Source of the DNA: an uncultured Muribaculaceae bacterium
Lineage (GTDB): Bacteria; Bacteroidota; Bacteroidia; Bacteroidales; Muribaculaceae
Reading direction: 5' to 3'
DNA: 64,000 bases
Assembly: GCA_910588065.1 (NCBI GenBank)
Contig: CAJUPZ010000008.1
Location: forward strand, 1 to 64,000
Of this stretch, positions 23,824 to 32,232 are shown piece by piece. The notes beneath the pieces are model-generated. The model did no database searches. It had not been told where the DNA came from and saw nothing but the letters and a program-made list of their open reading frames with translations. Position 1 is the first letter of the stretch. Each line of letters opens with the position of its first letter. Position numbers and translations under genes: made by a program.

Positions 23824-24657
23824 ATGCTTGATATAAAAAACATCTCATTCTCCTACCGCAAGGCCGCCCCGGTGCTCAGCGATTTCTCGCTGTCCATGCA
23901 GCCCGGCGGCATCTACGGCCTCCTCGGTAAGAACGGTGCCGGCAAAAGCACGCTGCTTTACCTCATCGCCGGACTTCTCACTCCTTCCAAAGGCGAAGTG
24001 CTGTTCAACGGCGTGAATACCCGCCGCAGAGTGCCGTCAACAGTATCCGACATCTTCATTGTGCCCGAGGAATTCGACCTGCCTAATATCTCACTGAAAA
24101 AATATCTCGACATCAACGCAAGGTTCTATCCCCGCTTCAGCAAGGAAGACCTCGCCCGTCACCTCGACACCCTTGACCTCGCTCCGGATCTTCACCTCGG
24201 AGCCCTCTCCATGGGGCAGAAAAAGAAAGCTTTCATGAGCTTCGCACTCGCCTGCAACACCCCTCTGCTTCTCCTTGACGAGCCTACCAACGGCCTTGAT
24301 ATTCCGGGAAAAAGCCGGTTTCGCAAATTCATTGTGTCGTCTATGGAAGATGAGCGCACAATAATTATCTCAACCCATCAGGTGCGCGATATCGACCGCA
24401 TTCTCGACCATGTGGTGGTGACAGACCGCAGCTCTGTGCTCTTCAACCAGACTGTCAGCACTATCCTGTCCAAGCTCCGGTTCATATCAACCGACAACCG
24501 CGAACTTATCGAAAACGCGTTCTACGCCCAGCCCTCTGTCGGCGGCTCAAATATCATCACCGCCAACACCGATGGTTCAGACACCGAGCTAAACCTCGAA
24601 TCGCTCTTTGAATTCGCCCTTGCAAACCCCGCTCTACTCACCTCAATTTTCCAATAA
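23824..24657 (+). CDS. ABC transporter ATP-binding protein
   Basis: 277 residues from ATG 23824 (MLDIKNISFSY). Walker A is GKNGAGKS (35-42), the signature reads LSMGQKKK, Walker B is LLLLDEPTNGLD, and the switch His is in IISTHQ. The longer frame that opens at 23620 runs through the promoter and is rejected. With the downstream permease and YtrA-like regulator it forms a YtrBCA-type exporter operon, often induced by cell-envelope antibiotics in Firmicutes; the trigger here is unknown. Confidence 0.9.
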   Translation: MLDIKNISFSYRKAAPVLSDFSLSMQPGGIYGLLGKNGAGKSTLLYLIAGLLTPSKGEVLFNGVNTRRRVPSTVSDIFIVPEEFDLPNISLKKYLDINARFYPRFSKEDLARHLDTLDLAPDLHLGALSMGQKKKAFMSFALACNTPLLLLDEPTNGLDIPGKSRFRKFIVSSMEDERTIIISTHQVRDIDRILDHVVVTDRSSVLFNQTVSTILSKLRFISTDNRELIENAFYAQPSVGGSNIITANTDGSDTELNLESLFEFALANPALLTSIFQ

Positions 24658-24668
24658 ACCCCACCGCC

Positions 24669-25490
24669 ATGACCTCAGATAATTTCAGCCCGGCGAGATG
24701 CGCCTCCGTCATCGGACTATACATCACCGAAAATAAACGCACCATTCTCCTCTCCATCGCCTCAATATTCGGCATCCTCACTCTTCTCGCCATTTTCGCG
24801 ATGCTAAAAACAAATTACAACTACCCGGTCAGCTACTCCGGCGTAACCTACGACCGCGCCCTGATGATGCTACCGACCTACATCATCCTCGGCTACATTT
24901 TTTCAGCACTCGCCTGCTCGATAGCTTTCATGACACTCAAATCCAAGCAGGGACGAATCCACACTCTCATGGTACCGGCAAACGCCTCTGAAAAACTGCT
25001 CGCACGCATAATCATTTTCATGATCGCATTCCCGGTTCTGTATATCCTCCTTGTGTGCTGCGCCGACTCAATCAGATGCCTCATTGTCAGCTGCACCAAC
25101 CATGTCATCGAACCGATGCCAGTCTATGTGGCTCTCTTCAACCCGCAGATAAGACACATCATTCTCACAGACGACCCCATTGCAATACGGATGGCTGTTC
25201 TCGGGTTCTTTACTATCCAGTCTTTCTTTCTGCTCGGCTCAGTTATATGGCCCAGACTGTCCTCGCTCAAAACCTTCGCCGTGTTCACCGGCATCGGCCT
25301 GTTCTATGCCGGCACTGCAGCCTGGCTCACGGTGATTCTCAGCAAAAACAGAATGGCATATATCAGCAGCGGCCCGAAGGGACACGAAATAGCGATACTG
25401 ACAACCATAGGCATAGCCGCGATACTGTTCAACCTCGCCATGACATGGATGAGGCTCCGGGAAACCGATGTCATAACAACCAAACGCTGA
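24669..25490 (+). CDS. ABC transporter permease
   Basis: 273 residues with about six transmembrane segments (near 25-45, 65-85, 105-130, 175-195, 200-225, 240-260). No motif identifies a substrate. It starts 11 bases after the ATPase stop and is followed by the regulator gene, so it is the membrane partner of the ATPase. Confidence 0.8.
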   Translation: MTSDNFSPARCASVIGLYITENKRTILLSIASIFGILTLLAIFAMLKTNYNYPVSYSGVTYDRALMMLPTYIILGYIFSALACSIAFMTLKSKQGRIHTLMVPANASEKLLARIIIFMIAFPVLYILLVCCADSIRCLIVSCTNHVIEPMPVYVALFNPQIRHIILTDDPIAIRMAVLGFFTIQSFFLLGSVIWPRLSSLKTFAVFTGIGLFYAGTAAWLTVILSKNRMAYISSGPKGHEIAILTTIGIAAILFNLAMTWMRLRETDVITTKR

Positions 25491-25504
25491 TACAATCCTC
25501 TCCT

Positions 25505-25885
25505 ATGAATTTCAACGACAACAAAGCTATTTATCTGCAGCTCGGCGACCGTATCATGGATGCAATTTCCGCCGGCACATACTCCCCGGGGGGGCGCATA
25601 CCCTCCGTCAGGGAATTTGCAGCCGAAGTGGAGGTGAACCCAAACACAGTTGTGAGAGCCTACGAATACCTTGAGCAAAAAGGCATTGTGTTCAACAAAC
25701 GCGGCCTCGGCTACTTTGTCAGCGACTCCGCTGTCAGCACAATCCTTGAAATGCGCCGGGCTGTTTTCTATGCCGACGAGCTGCCATACTTCTTCGACAG
25801 AATATCATCCTTCGGCTGGACCCCTGACGAACTCGCCGCCGAATTCAAAAAGTACACCACCTCTAAAAATTCAGAAATCCAATGA
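25505..25885 (+). CDS. GntR-family regulator, YtrA subfamily
   Basis: 126 residues. The winged helix is clear: IYLQLGDRIMDAISAG, GGRIPSVREFAAEVEVNPNTVVRAYEYLEQKGIV, FNKRGLGYFVS. Only a short (about 50-residue) C-terminal helical part follows, the mark of the YtrA subfamily. It probably represses this operon through the inverted repeat at 23800-23823. It overlaps the next gene by ATGA. Confidence 0.92.
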   Translation: MNFNDNKAIYLQLGDRIMDAISAGTYSPGGRIPSVREFAAEVEVNPNTVVRAYEYLEQKGIVFNKRGLGYFVSDSAVSTILEMRRAVFYADELPYFFDRISSFGWTPDELAAEFKKYTTSKNSEIQ

Positions 25886-26712
25886 AAAAGAGCACCATTA
25901 TAATGATAGCGATGGCTGTGGTTTGCTGGATTGCAATCCTTGCCGCTGTTGCATACGAAACAACAAACGGCATACCTCTGCCGGACAGAAACATAGTGAT
26001 TCCGGAAAACTCCCCGGTCTACTCTCAGCCACTGAAGCCTTTCACGGAAATATCTTTTAATGACGATAAAAGCGACGCCCGCAGAATAAACATCCGCAAT
26101 TTCGCCGGTTTGAAAATCGTCGTATCCGACTCTGTGAACGCTCCTGTCATAACCGCTCCGCAGATACTCAAAAAATATCTTGTTGCCGAGAACTCCGGCT
26201 CCATTCTCAGAATGAGACTCTGCATACCCCCCGAAGACACCATACCCTCCTCGCCCGAATACATGAGATGGCCTTACGTAACCGGAACCACGCCCATTGT
26301 AATAACCACACCCCGGACACCGACCGCAATCAGCTCTACATCAGTTATCCCCATTGCGCTTCACGGAGCTACCGGTAAGCTTTTCAGCACTATCATGGCA
26401 AACATCAGCCTTCAGTCATGCAACCTTGACATACTGTCGCTGCGAGCTGCCAACCTTTACCGCAACACCACCGCATCGGCAGAACTGAACAACTCATCCG
26501 CACGCCGGCTGGAAGTATCAGCACCCACTACCGTAGCCAAAATATCAGGCGACTCATTGTCATCCATCAGCTCAATCTATTGGCCCACAGACTCTGGTGC
26601 CGAAATAAACCTGAACATATCTAACATCCGCATCGGCAACATCTCCGCTCCGGCCGCCACTATCAACACAGTAAGCAAAAACGCTACCATAGGCTCAATC
26701 TCATCAAAATGA
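25882..26712 (+). CDS. Unknown membrane-anchored, beta-rich exported protein
   Basis: 276 residues with an N-terminal signal anchor (about 5-26). The C-terminal half is Asn/Ser/Ile-rich with short regular strands (NISLQSCNLDILSLRAANLYRN, INLNISNIRIGNIS), resembling the beta-solenoid GIN/DUF2807-type proteins though without a confident match. It is translationally coupled to the GntR gene and the next gene by ATGA overlaps, so it belongs to the regulated exporter operon. Confidence 0.65.
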   Translation: MKKSTIIMIAMAVVCWIAILAAVAYETTNGIPLPDRNIVIPENSPVYSQPLKPFTEISFNDDKSDARRINIRNFAGLKIVVSDSVNAPVITAPQILKKYLVAENSGSILRMRLCIPPEDTIPSSPEYMRWPYVTGTTPIVITTPRTPTAISSTSVIPIALHGATGKLFSTIMANISLQSCNLDILSLRAANLYRNTTASAELNNSSARRLEVSAPTTVAKISGDSLSSISSIYWPTDSGAEINLNISNIRIGNISAPAATINTVSKNATIGSISSK

Positions 26713-26945
26713 AGAAGAACCGCAACACTCTGTCCTACTCCGCGATAGCCGCACTCGCAATAGCCGCGCTATACATATCGCCGCTGAAAGCAGCCACCGG
26801 TACTCTGCGCAATACTACAATCAGCACCGACTCGTTTGAGTCGGTGTTGAACAGCGCGGCTGATTTCTCAACCTTCATCGCCGACTGCTGCATCTCATTC
26901 TCCGACACCCTCGCCTCATTGCTCCAGCAAATCCTCATACCATAA
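26709..26945 (+). CDS. Unknown small exported protein
   Basis: 78 residues. An N-terminal signal peptide (ends about LKAAT) and a mature part of about 50 residues with an adjacent cysteine pair (ADCCIS) and a hydrophobic C-terminus. No family recognised. It is the last gene of the GntR/ABC operon, overlapping the previous stop by ATGA. Confidence 0.6.
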   Translation: MKKNRNTLSYSAIAALAIAALYISPLKAATGTLRNTTISTDSFESVLNSAADFSTFIADCCISFSDTLASLLQQILIP

Positions 26946-26946
26946 G

Positions 26947-26977
26947 TTGTGTATCAGAAGCAAAATAACTATTTTTG
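26947..26977 (+). promoter_or_regulatory. Promoter of the TM2 gene
   Basis: TTG (26947-26949), 20 bases, TATTTTTG (26970-26977), 30 bases before the ATG at 27008. Confidence 0.75.
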
Positions 26978-27007
26978 CGCTCAGAGCAATAATTTACAGT
27001 TTTATTT

Positions 27008-27454
27008 ATGAACGAAACCAAGAAATGCCCTTACTGTGGCGAAGACATAAAGGCCGAGGCTATAAAATGCCGCTACTGCCAGAGCGACCTCGTTACCCCT
27101 CCCCCTTTCGGCAACAACCGGCAGAATTTCAGCGGACAGAATCAGCAGAGCAATCAGTACAACCGGCCGCCATACCCCTCGGGATGGGACTCTAACGATG
27201 CTTTTGCCGAAGGACCCCACGGCAAAAGCCGTGGCATAGCCGCACTCCTCGCCATATTCCTCGGCACATTCGGAGTACACTATTTCTACCTCGGCAAAAC
27301 CACTGCCGGCATCATATTCCTGGTAATAACCCTGGTGTCCTGCGGCACAGTCACAGCGATACTATCACTGATACAGGGCATAATGATGCTATGTATGACA
27401 AACGCCGACTTTGAACAGCGCTACATCAACACAACATCAACCCTCCCCTTCTGA
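27008..27454 (+). CDS. Zinc-ribbon TM2-domain membrane protein
   Basis: 148 residues. An N-terminal zinc ribbon (CPYCGEDI, then CRYCQSDL, residues about 7-28), a Gln/Asn/Pro-rich linker (about 30-70), and a TM2 domain (SRGIAALLAIFLGTFGVHYFYLGKTTAGI) with two membrane helices. The DRF-like turn of TM2 proteins is replaced by GVHYFYLGK. Function of the family is unknown. It is convergent with tsaB. Confidence 0.88.
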   Translation: MNETKKCPYCGEDIKAEAIKCRYCQSDLVTPPPFGNNRQNFSGQNQQSNQYNRPPYPSGWDSNDAFAEGPHGKSRGIAALLAIFLGTFGVHYFYLGKTTAGIIFLVITLVSCGTVTAILSLIQGIMMLCMTNADFEQRYINTTSTLPF

Positions 27455-27465
27455 GCCCCCGGCGT

Positions 27466-28161
27466 TCAGATAACCTTATTCTTAGGCTTGGTGGTCTGAA
27501 ACTCCTTTCTGTACCAGGGAGTTGAGTATGCAAGGTCTATGAACTCACGCTTGCTCCATGCAAGCTCCGACAAAGCAAGCATATCCACAGCCACCGGATT
27601 GACATCAGCGACAAAAATGGCATCAGGGCCCGCGAGCAATTCGCGGGCTTTGTCGCTTCCGTTGCCGAAAAACATCACCGGACCCGCATCCGTATACCGC
27701 CTGTAGCTGTCAGCCTCAAGCACAAGAGGCTGCGGAGCAAGCAGCTCCGTAAGAGCCATATCGTACACCGCGGTAAACACCTCCATGCGGCGCGCATCTA
27801 TCATCGGTGCGAAAAGAGCTCCTTCGGGAATCTCCACCCCCGAAAACATCACGCTTACAGTGAGCAGCTTGAGAGTATCAATCCCTATCAAGGGCACCCC
27901 GAGGGCAAACGCAAGACCCTTTGCCTCGCTAAGGCCGATGCGCAGCCCGGTGTAGCTGCCCGGACCCATCGACACAGCCACAGCATCGAGCTTCAGCTCC
28001 AGCTCAGCCGCCCGGTCAAGACAATCCTTGATGAATCCGCTCAGTAGAGCGGCATGATTGCGGCCTGAAAAATCCTCGCGGTGAACAAGCACCGAACCCT
28101 CCGCCGTCAGAGCGGTCGAGCACACCTCTGTTGAGGTATCTATATTTAGTATTACTGCCAT
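27466..28161 (-). CDS. tsaB: TsaB, tRNA threonylcarbamoyladenosine (t6A) biosynthesis
   Basis: 231 residues from MAVILNID (28161); the seven codons upstream are rejected as non-family. ILNIDTSTEVCSTAL, the GRNHAALL segment and VSMGPGSYTGLRIGLSEAKGLA are the ASKHA-fold motifs of TsaB. It scaffolds TsaD in the t6A37-forming complex. It is divergent from the yicC-like gene. Confidence 0.93.
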   Translation of the reverse strand: MAVILNIDTSTEVCSTALTAEGSVLVHREDFSGRNHAALLSGFIKDCLDRAAELELKLDAVAVSMGPGSYTGLRIGLSEAKGLAFALGVPLIGIDTLKLLTVSVMFSGVEIPEGALFAPMIDARRMEVFTAVYDMALTELLAPQPLVLEADSYRRYTDAGPVMFFGNGSDKARELLAGPDAIFVADVNPVAVDMLALSELAWSKREFIDLAYSTPWYRKEFQTTKPKNKVI

Positions 28162-28179
28162 ATTTACATATTTGTGCAA

Positions 28180-28187
28180 CAAAGTTA
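28180..28187 (-). promoter_or_regulatory. -7 element of tsaB
   Basis: TAACTTTG on the minus strand, 18 bases before the ATG at 28161. Confidence 0.5.
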
Positions 28188-28208
28188 TGATTTTTCACTC
28201 TTATATCC

Positions 28209-28216
28209 TACCTTTG
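28209..28216 (+). promoter_or_regulatory. -7 element of the yicC-gmk-nadD operon
   Basis: TACCTTTG, 20 bases before the ATG at 28237; no clear -33 box. Confidence 0.5.
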
Positions 28217-28236
28217 TAAAATAAAAACAGATATTC

Positions 28237-29112
28237 ATGTTACTATCCATGACCGGCTTCGGCAAATCGGTTGTCGAAGTAGAAAACAAAAAAATAACCT
28301 GCGAGATAAAATCGCTGAACAGCAAGCAGCTTGACATGAACGTGCGCGTACCCGCGGCATACCGCGAGCATGAGCTTGAGCTGCGCACACGAATTGGCAA
28401 GATTCTTGAACGTGGCAAGGTGGAGGTGATCATCTACACCGAAAGCTCCAGAGCAGAGGCCACAGCACAGTTCAACACCACCGCCATAGCATCATACAAA
28501 GAACGCATCAGCAATATATCGGCCGAATTCGGCATCCCCGAGCCTGCCGACTGGTACTCACTGCTGCTGAGGCTGCCCGACGTGCTGAAAACAGATGTTG
28601 TTGACGAAGCCGCCGACACTGAAATCGAGGCGCTTTTTGCAGCCGCCGAGCAAGCCACAAATGCCCTGATGTCCCACCGCAGAAGCGAGGGTGAGAAACT
28701 TGAGGAATTTTTCGGCAAACGCATCGCCGCCATCGGTAATCTTCTTAAAGAGGTGCCCCGCTACGAATCAGAGCGCGTTGCCAAAATCCGCGCCCGCATA
28801 GAGGACAATCTCGGTAAAGTGCCCGGAGTGGACTACGACAACGGCCGCCTTGAGCAGGAGATGATTTTCTACATCGAAAAGCTCGACATCAACGAGGAGA
28901 AACAGCGCCTTGCACAACACCTGAGCTACTTCACCGAAACAATGCAGCAACCTCAGGGCCAGGGCAAGAAACTCGGATTCATAAGCCAGGAGATTGGCCG
29001 CGAAATCAACACTCTCGGCTCCAAAAGCAACCATGCCGAGCTGCAAAAGCTCGTTGTGAGGATGAAAGACGAGCTTGAGCAGATCAAAGAGCAGGTGCTC
29101 AACGTAATGTAA
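28237..29112 (+). CDS. YicC-family endoribonuclease-like protein
   Basis: 291 residues, the normal length. It opens with LLSMTGFGKS and EIKSLNSKQLD, contains the central EGEKLEEFFGKRI helix, and ends with IGREINTLGSKSNHAELQKLVVRMKDELEQIKEQ, all YicC signatures; the C-terminal DUF1732 part holds the conserved acidic/His residues. E. coli YicC is an endoribonuclease. It precedes gmk, a frequent pairing. Confidence 0.93.
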   Translation: MLLSMTGFGKSVVEVENKKITCEIKSLNSKQLDMNVRVPAAYREHELELRTRIGKILERGKVEVIIYTESSRAEATAQFNTTAIASYKERISNISAEFGIPEPADWYSLLLRLPDVLKTDVVDEAADTEIEALFAAAEQATNALMSHRRSEGEKLEEFFGKRIAAIGNLLKEVPRYESERVAKIRARIEDNLGKVPGVDYDNGRLEQEMIFYIEKLDINEEKQRLAQHLSYFTETMQQPQGQGKKLGFISQEIGREINTLGSKSNHAELQKLVVRMKDELEQIKEQVLNVM

Positions 29113-29145
29113 TCACTCATAAATCACCCCTCATAACCACCACTT

Positions 29146-29727
29146 ATGTCCGACATCTCACCGGGAAAAATCATCATCGTCAGCGCGCCCTCGGGTTGCG
29201 GCAAGTCTACCATTATCAACGAACTGCTGCGCCGCGGCGAAATCGATATGGAGTTTTCCGTGTCGGCCACCAGCCGCCCCCCGCGCGAGGGTGAGGTGCA
29301 TGGCAAGCACTACTTTTTCATGACCGAGCAGCAATTTCGCGACGCCATCGCCGCCGATGCGTTCGTTGAATACGAGGAGGTATACCCCGGCCGCTTCTAC
29401 GGCACACTCAAAAGCGAGGTGGAACGCCGCTGCGCCGAAGGCCATAATGTGATTCTTGACATAGATGTGAAAGGCGGCGTAAGGGTCAAGAAAATGTTTG
29501 GCGACAAAGCGCTGAGTCTGTTCATAATGCCGCCCTCTGTCGACGAGCTGCGCCGCCGCCTCGAAAGCCGCGCCACCGACACCCCCGAGGCGATAGCCCA
29601 GAGAGTCGGCAAAGCCGAGTACGAGCTGACATTTGCCAAGGATTACGACAAATGCGTTGTAAACGACATCCTTGACGAAGCCATCGCGCAGACCGACACC
29701 ATAATCAAGCAATTCATCAGCAAATAA
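29146..29727 (+). CDS. gmk: Guanylate kinase
   Basis: 193 residues. P-loop SAPSGCGKST at about 13-22, GMP-binding SATSRPPREGEVHGKHYFF with EYEEVYPGRFYGT, and lid region RRRLESRATDTPE. It converts GMP to GDP in the cytosol. It lies between the yicC-like gene and nadD. Confidence 0.96.
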   Translation: MSDISPGKIIIVSAPSGCGKSTIINELLRRGEIDMEFSVSATSRPPREGEVHGKHYFFMTEQQFRDAIAADAFVEYEEVYPGRFYGTLKSEVERRCAEGHNVILDIDVKGGVRVKKMFGDKALSLFIMPPSVDELRRRLESRATDTPEAIAQRVGKAEYELTFAKDYDKCVVNDILDEAIAQTDTIIKQFISK

Positions 29728-29735
29728 TATCCACG

Positions 29736-30344
29736 GTGGCAAAAACTGTCGGCATATACGGCGGCTCATTCAATCCCGTCCACACAGGCCACCTCATAGT
29801 GGCCTCATACATAGCCCAGTGGGGCAATGTCGATGAAGTGTGGCTGATGCTCTCGCCGCTCAATCCATTCAAAGCCAAAGACAAATCGCTGGCCGACACA
29901 GCTGTCAGAGAGCAGATGCTGCGCCTGGCTGCTGAAGGGAGCCATTGTCTGCGCATCTGCGACGAACAGCTGTCAATGCCTGTGCCGTCGTACACAATCG
30001 ACACCCTTGACGCCCTTGCCGCCAAGCATCCCGGCACACACTTCCGCTGCATAATCGGCAGCGACAGTTGGGCAGGCTTCAACGGCTGGAAAGAGGCCGG
30101 GCGCATCATCAGCAGCTACGGTGTCATAATCTATCCGCGTCCGGGCTACCCGGTGGATGCCGCACAGCTGCCGCAGGGTGTGACTGTTGTCGATGCCCCT
30201 ACCGTGGAAATATCCAGCACATTCATACGCAACGCTGTGGCCGAAGGCAAGGATATAAGCTATTTTGTGCCGGCAGCCGTGGCCGAATTCATATCCTCAA
30301 CCCATCTTTACTCCAATGACTATGCAAACCAAACTGACAAATAA
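29736..30344 (+). CDS. nadD: Nicotinate-nucleotide adenylyltransferase
   Basis: 202 residues from a GTG start. GIYGGSFNPVHTGHL carries the HxGH nucleotidyltransferase motif and EISSTFIRNAV is the ISSTxxR motif. It makes deamido-NAD from NaMN and ATP. It overlaps the DUF5063 gene by about 28 bases. Confidence 0.95.
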   Translation: MAKTVGIYGGSFNPVHTGHLIVASYIAQWGNVDEVWLMLSPLNPFKAKDKSLADTAVREQMLRLAAEGSHCLRICDEQLSMPVPSYTIDTLDALAAKHPGTHFRCIIGSDSWAGFNGWKEAGRIISSYGVIIYPRPGYPVDAAQLPQGVTVVDAPTVEISSTFIRNAVAEGKDISYFVPAAVAEFISSTHLYSNDYANQTDK

Positions 30345-30840
30345 CTCACTGGCATTCATAGCACTGTGCAATGAATATTGCTCAGCGGTTGAAAACGCCT
30401 TACAAACTACCCGAAACGAATTTGTGAACCGCCTCGTCAAGCTGCTCCCCCGGCTTTATATCTCAGCAATCGACCTCAAAGCCGATGTGGAGATGGAAGA
30501 TGAAGCTTACATTGCCCCGGCGCTGGACGAGGAAACATACGAGAACATACGCAGAAACCTCGAGACTCTGATAGGAGCCGCCGACACTTACCTCGAAGTG
30601 TTTGAGCAGGATATGAAATACTCCGACACCCCCATTGCGGCAAGCATCTCCGAGAGCCTCGCGGATATATTTCAGGTGCTGTTCAACTTTGTCGAGACGG
30701 TGCGCGACGCTCCCGCCGATGCCATTCCCTCTGCCCTTGCTACCGTCAAGGAAGACTTTGACAACTACTGGAGTCAGATTATATGCAATGTGATGCGCCC
30801 GCTCAACGCCCTGAGCCAAAACCCCGAAGAGGAAGACTAA
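30316..30840 (+). CDS. DUF5063 family protein
   Basis: 174 residues, acidic, helical. NSLAFIALCNEYCSAVENA at the start and LLPRLYISAIDLKA are hallmark DUF5063 segments, and the protein ends in an acidic NPEEED tail. No function is known. The ATG at 30316 (or 30322) lies within the nadD 3' end, suggesting coupled translation. Confidence 0.8.
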   Translation: MTMQTKLTNNSLAFIALCNEYCSAVENALQTTRNEFVNRLVKLLPRLYISAIDLKADVEMEDEAYIAPALDEETYENIRRNLETLIGAADTYLEVFEQDMKYSDTPIAASISESLADIFQVLFNFVETVRDAPADAIPSALATVKEDFDNYWSQIICNVMRPLNALSQNPEEED

Positions 30841-30855
30841 ACACCCCCCCACACC

Positions 30856-32154
30856 ATGGAAATGACCGACATACACGCCGAAAGCCTCATGCGGTTTCTT
30901 GACCGCTCAGTTGTTAACTTCTACGCCACCGACACCGTGCGCAAAAAACTCGACGAGGAGGGGTTCACCCGCCTTGACCCGCGCGAAAACTGGTGCATCG
31001 AGCCGGGCGGAAGATACTACATGACCAAAAACGACTCAGCGATATTCGCCTTCGTTGCCGGCGACGACGCCCCCGATTCCGGTTTCAAAATCATATCCGC
31101 CCACAGCGATTCCCCCTGCTTCCGCATAAAGCCTAACTGCGAGATGATTACCGAGGGAAGTGTGGTGAAACTGAACACCGAGGTGTACGGCGGACCGATT
31201 CTTTACACCTGGTTTGACCGCCCGCTGTCGCTCGCCGGCAGAGTGATACTCCGCAGCGATGACCCGCTGAACCCGGTGAGAAGACTGGTGAAATTTGACC
31301 GCCCGCTCCTCACAATACCCCACCTCGCAATCCATTTCAACCGCGCCGTAAATGACGGCAACCCTCTGTCCAAACAAAAGGATATGCTGCCGGTGATAGC
31401 TCTCGGTCACACTGATGCGGATGACAGGCATATCATCCTCTCACTCCTTGCCGAAGAGCTGGATGTCAACAAGGATGATATTCTCGACTATGACCTCAGC
31501 CTCTACGACACCACCCCGGCCTGCCGCACCGGCCTGCATGGCGAGTTCATCACCTCAGGCAGACTCGATGACCTCAGCATGGTGCACGCCGCAATGACCG
31601 CCCTGCTCGACAGCGACAATATGTCAATGACCCGCGTGATGGCTATCTTCGACAATGAGGAGACAGGCAGCGGCACCAAGCAGGGAGCCGCATCGCCGGT
31701 GCTGGAGCACCTGCTGCGCAGAATCACCACCGCCCTCGGCGGCGATGAGGAGGCCTACTTCAGAAGCATCTCAAAATCGTTTATGGTGTCGGCCGACAAC
31801 GCCCACGCCCTGCACCCCAACTACCCCGAAAAGCAGGACCCCACCAACCATCCCATTCCCGGCAATGGCCCGGCCATAAAGATTAACGCCAACTGCAAGT
31901 ATATGACCGATGCCGACAGTGCCGCCGTGTTCCGCTCAATCTGCGAGCGTGCCGGAGTGCCCTTCCAGTATTTTGTAAACCACAGCGATGTGGCCGGTGG
32001 CTCTACCCTCGGCAATATCCTCACATCTCAGATAGACCTCCGTGGAGTGGATATGGGAGCCGCAATATGGGCCATGCACTCGGTGAGAGAAACCGCATCC
32101 GCCGCAGACCACAGCTTCATAATCCGCGCCTTCACAGAGTTTTACAACTGCTGA
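30856..32154 (+). CDS. M18 family metallo-aminopeptidase
   Basis: 432 residues, full length. Metal-site motifs are in order: SAHSDSPCFRIKP, GRLDDLSMVHA, DNEETGSGTKQGA (catalytic Glu) and NHSDVAGGSTLGN. M18 enzymes remove acidic N-terminal residues in the cytosol as large oligomers. It starts 15 bases after DUF5063 and ends before a strong terminator. Confidence 0.95.
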   Translation: MEMTDIHAESLMRFLDRSVVNFYATDTVRKKLDEEGFTRLDPRENWCIEPGGRYYMTKNDSAIFAFVAGDDAPDSGFKIISAHSDSPCFRIKPNCEMITEGSVVKLNTEVYGGPILYTWFDRPLSLAGRVILRSDDPLNPVRRLVKFDRPLLTIPHLAIHFNRAVNDGNPLSKQKDMLPVIALGHTDADDRHIILSLLAEELDVNKDDILDYDLSLYDTTPACRTGLHGEFITSGRLDDLSMVHAAMTALLDSDNMSMTRVMAIFDNEETGSGTKQGAASPVLEHLLRRITTALGGDEEAYFRSISKSFMVSADNAHALHPNYPEKQDPTNHPIPGNGPAIKINANCKYMTDADSAAVFRSICERAGVPFQYFVNHSDVAGGSTLGNILTSQIDLRGVDMGAAIWAMHSVRETASAADHSFIIRAFTEFYNC

Positions 32155-32170
32155 GTCATACCCTCTTATA

Positions 32171-32212
32171 CACACCCACCGGCGCCTGAGATTTCAGGCG
32201 CCGGTGGGTGTG
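32171..32212 (+). terminator. Strong hairpin between the M18 peptidase and fkp
   Basis: A perfect 19-base-pair stem (32171-32189 with 32194-32212), loop GATT. It lies between two convergent genes and probably terminates both. Confidence 0.85.
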
Positions 32213-32232
32213 TTATATAGAAGTGGGTAAAA

